From Styela clava (lineage: Eukaryota; Chordata; Ascidiacea; Stolidobranchia; Styelidae): DNA of 64,000 bases. Shown here piece after piece: positions 46,044 through 57,820 of this stretch. The stretch covers positions 8,556,001 to 8,620,000 of the forward strand of contig NC_135261.1 of assembly GCF_964204865.1 (NCBI RefSeq), read 5' to 3'. The number at the start of each line of letters is the position of its first letter. Position 1 is the first letter of the stretch. The notes beneath the pieces were generated by a model. The model did not search any database. It had not been told where the DNA came from and worked only from the letters and a program-made list of their open reading frames with translations. The translations under genes were made by a program, and so were the position numbers.

Positions 46044-48620
46044 TTACGAAATTGGACCACTCTCATGTTGGGCGTGAAACATAGCTTCGACGTAACTTGG
46101 GTACACCGGTTCGACGACCGCTTCTGTGGGAGTCAGTAAAGGTGCGGAAGTGCCAAGGTGAGGAGCCGGGAATTCGGGGGTAGAATCAGCGACGTCCTTG
46201 AAAATTCTTTTGTATTGCTCGTACGATACAAACATGACTATATTCCATGATCCGAGACGAAGATAGGACGGTACAAACCTGTTTTAGACAAAGAAAGATA
46301 TGTTTATAGAACTTGTGCGCTGTAACTGTGGCCTCACCACCACAGCCCATATTAGAATGCGGGATTCGCATTTTAGCTGAAAAATAAATCGACTGAATTT
46401 GCATTGTCGATCCCCACAGTATGAATGAATATGCAAGGCTGTGTTGTATCTTCATAATCCACAAAAGAGTACTCGTGAATTACCTATATGCGTTGTTATG
46501 TCGATTATGGACAGACGCAAACTCTGTAAAACATGGACTGCTGCAACTTTTCCTGACCTATTTATATTGCTACTAAATTTTCTTGCTCTTATTCAAAAAT
46601 AGAAAACTTCAAAGGAAAACAATTGTAAAATAAATTTATGGTGCCATTGAAAAAAATGTACCTACCCTTTATAAAACGCCCTTAATCCTTCGGATTTAAA
46701 CATTTTAGCCGCACATTGGATAGGATTCTTGTACGTTCCTTTGTCCGAATTCATATACCTTGTTTTTACGACATCGACGGGTGAGGCCACCACAGTTGTG
46801 ATAAAACCTGAAATCAGAATTTGATTATTTAAACAGACAGCTCAGTGAGACATAACAAAATATATATCATTGACATTGAGTTTATGCCATTTGCATAGCG
46901 TGACATTGGGACATTCCATCACAACACTAAAATATATTATGACGTCATATGAAGTAAAACTCTTACCAGATGTGAGAGCGGAAGTAAAATGGCAAGGCAA
47001 GCTGTCGGTCATCAAATTCCGCTTTAAAATGGTTTCTTTAATGAGATCGTATGTGACCAATTCGCATACATTGACTACTGCAGTTCGAGTACAATTGGCG
47101 CCAATTCCTTTCCACGCTTCGGCAATTCCACCAGTTTTATACAAGGATCTAAATGATCAAATGAATGATGTTATTTCCAAAATTATAGTAAGACATAGCG
47201 TGCAGTAAAAATACATGGTTACAGACATATATGCGGTAGCAATATTAACCTGTACGCTTGCAAAGAACTGGTGTATCTTCCCTTTTCAGCTTGCATTCTT
47301 ATCTTCACCACTTCAGTAGGTTGGAACATACACACCGCCATGAAGCCTGTCGTTGCTCCAGCGAGGATGCGTTGGCCGATCAATTTACTATCTGGGCCAC
47401 CTGAAAAGTACATAACGGGTCATAGACAACGACGCCCTCTTTGTATAATCTTGCCTAATGCCTATAATATAGGTATAGCTAGATATTGAACTCACCTGGC
47501 AGCAGATTGACGTAGAAGTTTTTAACGTTATCATAAAAGCCGATTCGAACGGAACAAAATCCGATTTGTCGTTGCAAGCCGGCACTCAATCCACTGTAGA
47601 GAGATCTCGCCCCACTCTTTTTCACGTTGGAAATAATGGTTTGCATTGCACCTTTAGCGCTTTTCGACGGATTTACAGCTGCAAAAGCTCTCTTCTTAGC
47701 CATGTAAATCTCCGATAAGGTAAGTTCATTGAAGGTTTGTGTAGCATTTGCTTTGACTTTTATGGCGGAGCAAACGGCATTGTCCAACAGAGTAGTCGCT
47801 GCTGAACCATTGCCACCTTGTTTTGACATAGATAACTTTTTGAGCATGTAAAGTTCGGATGACGTTAGTTCTGTGAATGTATAGGTAGCGGATGCTGATC
47901 CAGGGGTGGTTAAATGTAGCCCTTTTGGCAGTGTAGATGCTTGAAATGTTGATTTTGCACCGGGAAATGGGCGAGCCGTATTGGGATAATTAGAAGCCAG
48001 TGTGTGCGAGAAGTGTGATGTTTGAACAGGAAGACCAATCTTGCCCTTTGGTACTGTGGAATGTTTTGCGGCTAATGGTTTAGATGAGCTAGTCTTGTCG
48101 CCACCTTCACCCTTGACCTGAAATAAACAACCATGACATAATGCAAGATAACAATTGCAAACAGGAATGTGTCCCGAACGGTGTTACGTCGATTAAGACA
48201 AGAGAGAAGGCATGCAGGAACTGATAAGAATGAAGTCCTGTTGATTTTCAACCGTGCTGTTTCTGCTCTCAGGTCATCATCACTCGATAAAGTAAGAGGA
48301 CCATTGGAATTGGAACGATGATTTTCATACAACCTGTTTTACATTAACAAAAACACCGAAAAAAAAAATGATTAGATAGAGTACATGCATTGGATAGAGA
48401 AATTAAAGTTACACCAGTAATTTCAGAAGATATTCAACGTTCCGCATACATTTTATTGAAAAAGTATCAAAATTTTAACATTGAGTAAAACGCTCACCTG
48501 TAACCACACTTTAATTGTGTCCAGTGGAAAGGTAGCCAGATCTGCTGTACACCCGGCAAGTCCGGCGGCGGCGATTTTCAAGGGAAGGGGAAGCCCAACT
48601 TCGTCCGGAGAAGTCTTCAT
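46044..48620 (-). CDS. UCP: Mitochondrial uncoupling protein (SLC25 carrier) with a large matrix-loop insert
   Basis: Six minus-strand exons: 48620-48498, 48117-47496, 47400-47250, 47148-46967, 46807-46666, 46278-46044; 484 aa against about 300-310 for UCP1-3. Three carrier repeats carry the signatures PLDTIK (32-37), QPTEVVK (275-281) and SPVDVVK (368-374). UCP-specific stretches include [42 protein letters not shown] and KTRYMNS. The protein sits in the inner mitochondrial membrane; UCPs regulate proton leak or metabolite exchange. Unusual: after VWLQVK (residue 43) there is about 144 residues of Ser/Thr/Ala-rich sequence before [11 protein letters not shown], where UCP1-3 have a loop of about 20. 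It contains a repeated motif ([15 protein letters not shown] at 121-135, [15 protein letters not shown] at 169-183). A Pro-rich C-terminal extension of about 35-45 residues follows YKRIFKDV. The first signature is followed by VW, not the usual VR. Confidence 0.9.
47679..48110 (-). other. In-frame insert of UCP exon 2, potential 432-nt retained intron
   Basis: The insert begins at a possible donor (GTGAAG after AAGG) and ends at a possible acceptor (TTTTGCAG). It is 432 nt, divisible by three, has no stop, and its removal would leave a phase-1 junction giving a loop of normal UCP length. It may therefore be constitutively coding or an optionally spliced exonic intron. The repeated motif inside it argues for translation. 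Confidence 0.55.
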
Positions 48621-48767
48621 TTTCGATGACTTAAATTATGATCGATTTTGATATAATTCTTGAGGTTGGTGAATTAACTAGTTTTGGCACAAATAATCTG
48701 ACGAAAAAAAAGTTTCAGTTCCAGCTATCAGAGTTGAATCAAAATGGGTGGGGCTGTGGATTGACTT

Positions 48768-49064
48768 TTACGAGTAGTAAAAGGCCCACATATCAAGGGT
48801 TTTCGACTGGTTTTTGTTGTTTTCGGATTCAGTTTTATCATAATCTGAGCAACCAAGATTGACAGATTTCGAGCAGTCCAAAATATGTTCTCTTTTCTTT
48901 CCACCAAAATCGAAAGTTCTCAAAAATGACGTAAAAACCCCGAATTTCTGCTTCCCTACAATAGGGAATTCTTGAACTGACGGCAACGACTTTTCTTTCT
49001 GTATTCCTGTGCTGGCTACAACGTCTGTGTCGACTTTTGTCGGCGACTTCGGCTCGTCTGACAT
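48768..49064 (-). CDS. Candidate small uncharacterised protein just upstream of UCP
   Basis: A 98-codon frame starting ATG at 49064, 34 nt after a strong acceptor (CTATTTTTCAG, exon from 49098). The peptide starts MSDEPKSPTKVDTD and contains FTSFLRTFDFGGKKREHI; Ser/Lys-rich, no known domain. The frame is also open upstream to the acceptor, so it could be an internal or last exon of another gene. Its stop lies 69 nt before a pyrimidine-rich acceptor (TTTTTTTTCGTCAG, AG at 48698-48699) that would begin the UCP leader, which resembles tunicate operon spacing. Confidence 0.3.
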   Translation of the reverse strand: MSDEPKSPTKVDTDVVASTGIQKEKSLPSVQEFPIVGKQKFGVFTSFLRTFDFGGKKREHILDCSKSVNLGCSDYDKTESENNKNQSKTLDMWAFYYS

Positions 49065-49098
49065 GCTATGTAAAGATACTGAAGATGAATTTGAAGCC

Positions 49099-52000
49099 CT
49101 GAAAAATAGAGAGGGCATTCGCGTTACGATTGTCGTATCATCAAAAATCTCTACCACTATAATATTATACAAACATAACTACGTTGCGCAAGTCTTCCAT
49201 GTTTACTGAAACCAAACATCAGGTAACATGGATCCACACGGTAAGCAAACAAAAGCCTGGAGAAAATGCTAATTATGACCGTTTTGTGCCAGACGGCTTC
49301 AAGAAGTGCTTTATATTGCGTAATAGCTAGTCGCCAAATTACGAAAGACAGGAACCGAGCGCGTACGTGATCGTATTTGGCCGGTAATGAGTCAGGCGCA
49401 AAGTAGTACCGAATTATTATGAATTTCGAAACACGGGTATCTATTGAACTGAAACCAATCGTTTTTATAATGAGACAACCACTGACAACGTATAAAATGA
49501 AACACGTCGATCGGGCAAAGTCCACACACACAAATAAAATAAGAACAATCGTTTCGTAAACACTGCCTTTCAATAAGACACTGTAGCAAGCTGACCCGTG
49601 TATGCAAGCTAGACTACCTCAATTTTATTAACAAAAGCTTAAACACTAACGACTTGAAATATAATATTCAGTACATCAAAATTACAACTTTTTTACTCCA
49701 GACTTGTGTAAATTCCTATTTATACGATGTAACACAAGTAACTCATAATCAACTTGCATGGAGGGCACTCTCACCTGCAATTGATTCCATGAATGACTAG
49801 TTACTCACACTTAGTGACTTGAACAATCCCTACGCTTGCATGCTTTAAATAATGTCAGAGAAATAAATCGATTTTCTTAAATAGAGGCAAATACTCAATT
49901 TATCATTATTTTGTCATAATACTGAGCCATACTAATAGTGATACAAAATCAAACATCAAATCGGAAGCATAACTGTGACATAGCACGTGTCCAAAATTAT
50001 ATAGATCATCAATAGTACAAAGTTCTCGAATGGATCAATTCAACAGCTAGAAAGCAGTTACTTTCGTGGACGTAAGTCACAGGATTTGCATGGTTACAAC
50101 ACAATTTATTTATTCACAAGATAATCCCCGAAACGGTCACATAGATTTGAAACAAAAAATAATCCTCGATCAAATATTAATTAGTATGACCAACGTGGAT
50201 TATCCGATGGTCATTTACATCCCGCAGTTGAACAAGAAAAACAATAGATGAGATTTGTAACGCTTATAATTATAATCAACACGATGTGAACTTATTCGTT
50301 TAATACGAACGACCTGTTTGGTGACCCATTATCTTTCCACTTCTAATCTAGCTCAAATGTTGTACTTATCTAACGCCAAAAAAAATTTTCGAATTTATTT
50401 TATGCCCAAGTAGTCTACTTCTGCAAAATTCATTTGATACAACTAACAATGTGAACATTACATTAAAAATTCATATTCATCATAATAAATTAAAGCACCC
50501 CGAAACTTTTCTAAAAATTCATATTCATCATAATAAATTAAAGCACCCCGAAACTTTTCTGAATTAGTGATATAGACATCACTTTGAGTGACAAAGCTTA
50601 GGAGTAGTTCCTTATTCAGGCGAACTTTTCAGTCAATAAAATCGACCCAGGCTCGCCTCATTATTTATGGACGATAATTTCACACGATTAGTCAAGTTTG
50701 GCAACTTTGTATATAGGTGTTGCGAAACACACCGTTTGACCCCACCCGAACTAAAAACCGATCCATAACTCACATAATAAAGCGCTTTCTGATTGGTCGG
50801 TAACTATCCCGATGAGCGAGGTGTGTCGATGACGTCTGAGCCCGCACTCAGCTGATGTGGTTTCTCGACCAATCAGGTTTGAAAAGGTATCGCCTTTGTT
50901 AAATGCCGAGGTCTCTGTGCTCATCTGCACGTTGAGGTTTCGCAATATTGTTTTCGTGAGGAATTTTGGATCTTTGTTAAACTCATATCTGCCATCTAAT
51001 CCCTAAATCTCCATAAATTAAAAAAAAAGGGCAACATATTCAGACGAAATATAACGTGCAACGTGTTATTCATCATGTGCATTTCATATCCCGAGGCAAA
51101 AATGCAAATTATGAAATTGTTGCTTGTAATTTGTGCTGCTTCAGCAATATGTTAATCAGAAATTCTAAAATTTCCACCAGAAAGGAGTACTGAATTTAAA
51201 ATCACAGCGTTAAAGCTTGAAAATCATCGAACTTTAGACAACGCTGGCATTGAATAACATTGTATTTAATAAGACGTTGCTTTACCCAATGAAATATGGA
51301 CAAATCATGCATTTCCATTCAAAGATACATTTTTACCATGGGGTTGTGTAATACCCAGGAACTCATATACCCTCTTACAGATGTTTTTGATATTACACCA
51401 CACAAAAGAGTTGAAACTAAAACATCAATACAAACACTTGTCCGCCTTTATCGCGTCATACAAATAATAGGGGACTATGTACAAACTCGTTTGTTAGTTC
51501 TATAATAATATTCAAACATACTTTGCTATCACGTTCAATTCTTGGAACCAATTAAAAACGAATTCGCGTTGAATGCAGCACACACCTCTTCAGTAAACAA
51601 GTTGTCAGTATTGGCGCGGAGACTGTTTATTCACAGAACGTGCGACTCTGTGATGGCGACTGCGATATCCATTCGGACAGTACTGTAAATTGAATCGAAA
51701 CACATATAGTTCGGATATACATTTTGTATACGTGCATAAAATTTACGAGAGCGAATCTCACCCTGAGATGGATTTGAAATCATTTTTCAGATTTTGCGTT
51801 CGTGGTTCAAATTGCCGTTCACAGAGGGCAATTCATTTGGGTAACCTTTGACGTGGTACGTAGTGCGTGCATATGGCCTTGGTTTTCAGGCTTTCTGATG
51901 TACTAACTTTCGAAGTCATAAAATAAAACTTTGCCAAATTATTTTATGTTTTTATGTAACCTCTAAAAAAACTAATCCAAAGCTAATTTGCTGACATTTT

Positions 52001-55000
52001 GGTATTTGTCTAGTTAAGTTATCAACTCTTTTAGATATCTTTCTTGTATTCTATACTCGACTTTACAGACATACAAAATGCTGTCCGATTGCCATTCTAG
52101 GTCTAATCTGTAATAATTAAGTAGCTCAAAAAAGATTTTCACCAAATTTTCTGCTTTAAAAGGCGCGAGTGTTTGCGTCACGAGCAAAAATATCCGAAAA
52201 CGCCTACTTTTTATCTTCAAACTCGTGGTGTGACTCGTTCGGACCTTTTATTATTGGTCACACCCCCACCGACGTCAAATCACCACTGATTTATAGAATG
52301 ACGTGGAATAACCGGTAATACAATGAAAATTGATTAAGTTTTTCAGAATGATAATGTCGTAAATTATCCTTGACTTACAAATTGGCAAGTAGGATTTGAT
52401 ATGTCAAAAAACAACCAAAAGGGTTGGACTATTTTTGGCGCACCTACAAGTGCTGTCCAATTGCGACGCGTAGTTTACCACTCCACAGGTGCGTACATTA
52501 TAGGCAACTATTAAAGATAGTTTTTCATTAGTCAGGGACAGGGTATACTCAACAGCGTTAGACAATATTAAAAGTCAGGTCAAGAAATAACATTTTCGAA
52601 TTTCCTGTATAATATACACTCTGATCAGTATGGTTATGACATTACTGAGAAATGTTGCATATTCGTTGTGTTCAATAGCAACGCACTCAATATTAGCGTA
52701 CTCACACAGAGAATAGTTCCAGAAGAGAACGACTCCTCTACAAGGTGATGCTGAATCGCAAAAATATATTCAGTCAGATATGGATAAAAGAATGAGGCGT
52801 GCCAAAGAGTACCCCTGTAGCCAATCATAATTGTTGTTGACGGCGATTTCCTAATTTCGCCCAACGTGTTTGGACTTCTATAATTTCACTATGGATACGC
52901 CAAAAATATTTCAATTGCACAATTGACAACGGCCTAATTAAAATCCCGACAAAATTGACTTTCATAAATAAAAGGAAGTCAAAGAAATTAACTCAATACA
53001 TGTCATATAATTATTGCACGTTTAAGTTAGATTAATGTGATTCAGATCCTACTATGACTTTGACATACTCGAATATATAAAATCGACGAAATAATTAAAC
53101 AATTTCAAATATCTTTTAATATTTTTCATCGAAACTAAACGTTCCGAAAATATCCACAGTATATATACATTGATCTATCTTTTGAATATAATGAAAAATC
53201 ACTGCTAAAATATCGTTATTCGAAGTAAACTAACGGCGGTAAATAACTCATGGAATTGCAAACATATTCAATAAATTCAAAAGTGACTCATCTTAACTGA
53301 CGTTGATCGAAATGTGAAAGTTGTTACGCTGTTTGCTGAACAAAATTTAAAATTTTTCGTGGCGATATTCGACAGTATTGCATCATATTTTGATAAAAAG
53401 TTACAGCATCGCGTCGCCTGAGACACGACTTCTTTTAACGTTGTTTGTAACCGAGTGATGCTTCCTATCGACTTAGTAATATTGCGTAAGATTGGTGTTC
53501 AAATAATTCGCCAAAGTGCTTTCATAAACAAAACTCTCAGGTAAAACACTAAACTGAAGATTTTGAAATCGTCATATTTCACGACAAGTGTTGCGAAAAC
53601 AGACCAGCGTGCATGAAAGTATCGTTGGCAATTTTATGTCCTTGGATGAATATATATTAGATTGCCTGACGATTACATTTGCTAGGCAGATATCCACAAT
53701 TTATCGACTATTACCAAGCGAGCACGTCCGGCTCTCAAAAATTGCGGAAAAGCAGCGCACAGGGTACAAAGTTCACATCGAGTGACGTAAACAATAAATC
53801 ATCGGATGAGCGTCGAGCTTGGCCGGGGTAAATGAAAAAGAAGTGATCTCACGACGTCCCCGAAAACAATTTCACTCGAACAAAGAAATTGGTTGGATCA
53901 ATACTTTCCACCCACGTAGCAGCGTTGGGATTACGAACTAACTCAGCCTGTAGTGTATATTTGAAAGGCTTATTATGGTCGCATCAACTGGGCTCAATTC
54001 AAACAAATAATTACGATTTGTTTTATTTTACATCTAGATTAAATATATCATTTAGCACCACAGTTCAACTATTTCTTATACCAAAATCGTATTGATGAAA
54101 TTACAATAGCCCAAACTAATCTGAAACTAGTCACTAATTTTTATGCCACCGTTGCTGTGAGCTACCATGCTATGAGCAACTAACCAAAAAATCACTCTGT
54201 TTCGTTGCATAGTAATCCCGAACTGACGCACGCATGACCACGCAGTATAAAAATATATTGCCCTGTCACGCATCCGTCAATGGTCATTTTTGTTACGCAT
54301 AATTGGACCATTCATGAACCTGTAAACTGCGTCACGTCTCTACATGATTTGCGACCTTCGTTTGAGTGAAAAGTAATATAAGCGCCAAACACATTTGAAG
54401 TATTAAAGGTTGTATCAATCTGAAGTGCGTAACGTAACCATCTAACACGGTTTAACAGCTTCATTGACCATTACAACAATAATAATTAGTGCCATTTACG
54501 ACTTTTATTTATATATTGGAACGTCAATTGCCATTTAACAACTTTAGAATGGAAAACTTATTTTCGGTCTCTACCTTTACACCTACCCGCTATCGCACAA
54601 TTTTTAATGTAGGTGTTCGTTTTAACCTTCATCAACACGGCCAAAAAGGTGGAACCATTATTACAACGAATAATACCAACTGAATGATAAGAGGTTTATA
54701 TAAGACAAGGTGAAATGAAGATTCCGAACGGAGTAACTTGCGTACCTACATAAAACTGCAAAGATTACGATTAGATTGAAGGTAAACGTTAAATCATGGT
54801 AAGGGTTTCCGACCACTTATGACATAAAGAATCAGCGCTAACGAGCTTTTACGCTGGCCTGGCCATATTATCTTCGGCTTACGATTAAGCGTCAACCACA
54901 TTTTTTTCTAAAAGCCTGGAGTGCTATTGATTGGGTCGTAATTGCATAGGACGCCACTTAAAATTTTCTTTCACTTCCGAGTTATCCTTGCAGTGTCCTT

Positions 55001-57730
55001 GCTTCAAGCAAATATACTAATCAGGCAGAACCAGAAATTAAACACTTCTTATCGCTGTATTGCTTTGCCCCATTGATATAATATAATAACACAAGCAAGG
55101 CAAACGAGCCCTGTTCTTTGTCTTCATATTACCATAACCGACATACCTTTGTTCAGTCTTCATTCCGAATCATTAGTGTTGTTCAAACCACCAATGGTAG
55201 TGATGATGTCATCAACTGAACGATTCCACTCAGTTTACAAAACAGGAGTCATTAATATCATAACCTGTGTAATATACAAACACAATACGCGGTGGTAAAA
55301 ACAATCCGGCAATAAAAGGCATTTCAACGGAATTCATCAAACAGGCTTTTGGCAATACAAACCCTAAGGCTGTTTGGAAAGAATCTATGGTGCTGATTAA
55401 CCTCTAAACCTTATGGAAAGCTATAATAAACCCAACACAAGAGGAATAGCTAATCAATATCATTCTAAAAGACGTACGATTGTTAACCCTTTGATCGCTA
55501 ATAAACTGTTCGTCAATCATCCTGGCCTTGGCTAATAGATCGTTACTTCTATATATATATATATTAGCGTAACTTACATGGGGGGTATATAAATTTTGTG
55601 TATGCCGATGCAGGTCACTTGAACCCGATCAGTGTTGGAAATTGATTTTCACATCGAATGCAATTCGTAACTGTATTCTAATGTCGGTACACAGATCAAT
55701 ATTCTCGCTGGTTTTCACTCTGTTCCTATTGTAATAGCCATGATTAATTGATGTTGCACGTCTTCTAGCTAGATCCATTAATGTTAATCCAAATTAATGT
55801 TCTATCTCACATACGATCCATTCCCCAAACGAATCTCTTTCGATTTTGTTCTAGTGTAACTTGCCGGGGCAGATGGTTCATGGTTTATTTATAAAATTAG
55901 CATAACGCACGTGTACATTAGTAAAACCGCAGGGAATTAGAATTTTCGCAGTGTGTAATTACAGCACGCATGAGCATACATAAAAATAATTGGGCTGACG
56001 TTGTAAGTGACCGGGTATTTGCCACCTGCACACCTGGTACGATTCACCTACCTAGTACCTATGGTGCTTTCCCAATATATCTGACCTGGCACAGAAATCC
56101 ACCTCCAGTCTCCTAGGTACGAAAATCTCTTTCGTTCAAACTCATCAACCCTGCCTGATTATCACACCGTTCTAATTCGGTATATTGAATGTGACAAAGC
56201 CGACAAAATGGTGCCATCTCACTTCAAGAGGTGCCTATTGAGCGACGAACTGCTTGACCTCATTTGCCTTTACGCAGTCGACGGGAGATGGAACGCGAGC
56301 CATCATGCGGATCGATCGATATGTTTCCATGGAGAAGTACTGCTTCAGATAGAGAAATATGGAAATAAAAGTCAGCATTGCAATGGGGGACCGTATTGCT
56401 ATTAAATTATGATTTTTATATTACACTTGAACTGGTGTTACATTCGTATGATTCCTCACACGAAATGCAGTACACATTCTATTTTGCATCGAACTCACTA
56501 ACAACTGGTTTCATAGTTTCAGAAAATGTATGTATGTCACTATATAAGCTACATGATCATGACACGCTTTTATCAGATTAATCTTGCAACTGCCGAAGCG
56601 CCAAATGTATCGCTAGTCGCCAGCTGCGGTGCACGTTATCCATTTTCAGTAATCAGTAATTTATTTCTTCACCATGCTAAAAATTCGAACTATACATATA
56701 CAAATTAAAAGAAACATAAAAAAAGTCGCGTTCCAGTGTGAAGGAAGACGCCTAAAACCAATACTGGTTATCGAGCGGCGGCACCTTTGGGAAAGTCTAA
56801 CCAAAGCCATTACAGTATATAATTAGACAGGCTGGTGTAACAAAAACGTGATAAATAGAATAAAATCAAACTGAATATCTTATTTACTAAATAAAAAAGG
56901 TAAGTCAAGGCGACGGTCGTTCAGATTCTAGAAAGAAAATAAAAGCGAGTCGCTGATGATCACGGCATCTCGAAAACGGATTCGAGCGAACCCGCTAAAT
57001 CCCACCACCGGTCTCAAAATATACCACCAGGACTGTTTCATATTAACAAATGTGATATTAGGTCGTTTGAGCTTGTTCAGCTCGCAATTTCGCTACAGCA
57101 CGGTCCAAAGAGATTGTGTGACTTATAGCAACTCAAACCGTCACGTACCACGTTTTAAACCTTACTCAGGGCTTTGTTTGCTCTCTCGAGTCTGTAGTCC
57201 GGTTTCATTATTACTTATCGATGTTAAGTATGTTGATAGGTATTTGTCTGTTAGATACACGCGATATCTCACGAAAGCGAGGTTGAATCTGCTCCAAATC
57301 TTGCATGTGCATTCATCATAGTTCGGAACAGAAGCCCATTGATTTTGGATGGATTATGTTGTATAATTAGCGAGTTAATAATTAATTAGTGATGGTACAC
57401 ACGGTGTCACTATGGAGTAAGACCACTGTTTTGGTGGATCCCCTAACCTCCGATCGATAAGTCTTCGGTTTCCAACCGAATTCTAGTTTTATTGTTGACA
57501 ATTATGCTGAATTTGGAGTCTAAATTAACTTATTAGGTGTAGAAGACTGTTGCTGCACCGCTATTGGACATTTTTCTAAACTAAGCGCATTTGATGACAG
57601 GCAAAGCAAATGGCCCTGCAGATTCGAATAATCAGATTCATTTCCTGTAGAGGTGACATGTTGTTGCGTGTGCGCAGGCGAAAGCTCTATTCATATTCCT
57701 TTTTTCATGCCACCCAACTTCAACATCTGC
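49099..57730. other. Long gene-poor region between UCP and RRP1
   Basis: No exon with recognisable protein similarity was found on either strand; open frames such as 49157-49573 and 56956-57321 lack domains and splice context. No tRNA or rRNA was seen. One 48-bp tandem duplication (50464-50559) and a short TA run near 55550-55564 are the only structured features noticed. Confidence 0.35.
50464..50559. repeat. Perfect tandem duplication, 48 bp x 2
   Basis: Two adjacent identical copies of a 48-bp unit containing CATCATAATAAATTAAAGCA and CCCCGAAACTTTTC. Identity suggests a recent duplication. Confidence 0.9.
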
Positions 57731-57736
57731 TTTATT
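57731..57736 (-). terminator. Polyadenylation signal of the RRP1-like gene
   Basis: AATAAA on the minus strand 85 nt past the stop at 57821-57823; another lies at 57810-57815, which is too close to the stop to be the likely signal. Confidence 0.5.
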
Positions 57737-57820
57737 ATCCCGCCGCTATAGCAAAAATGTAGCCTAAATTACAAACACTGAGCATACAAAAATAGGGGAA
57801 AGGCTTGTATTTATTAGTCA

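Noticed and set aside
48072-48332. Minus-strand frame overlapping the first UCP intron
   Set aside because: It extends into the intron in another frame from the UCP exon and has no domain.
56956-57321. Plus-strand frame of 121 codons near the 3' side of the spacer
   Set aside because: No similarity recognised and no neighbouring exons; treated as chance.
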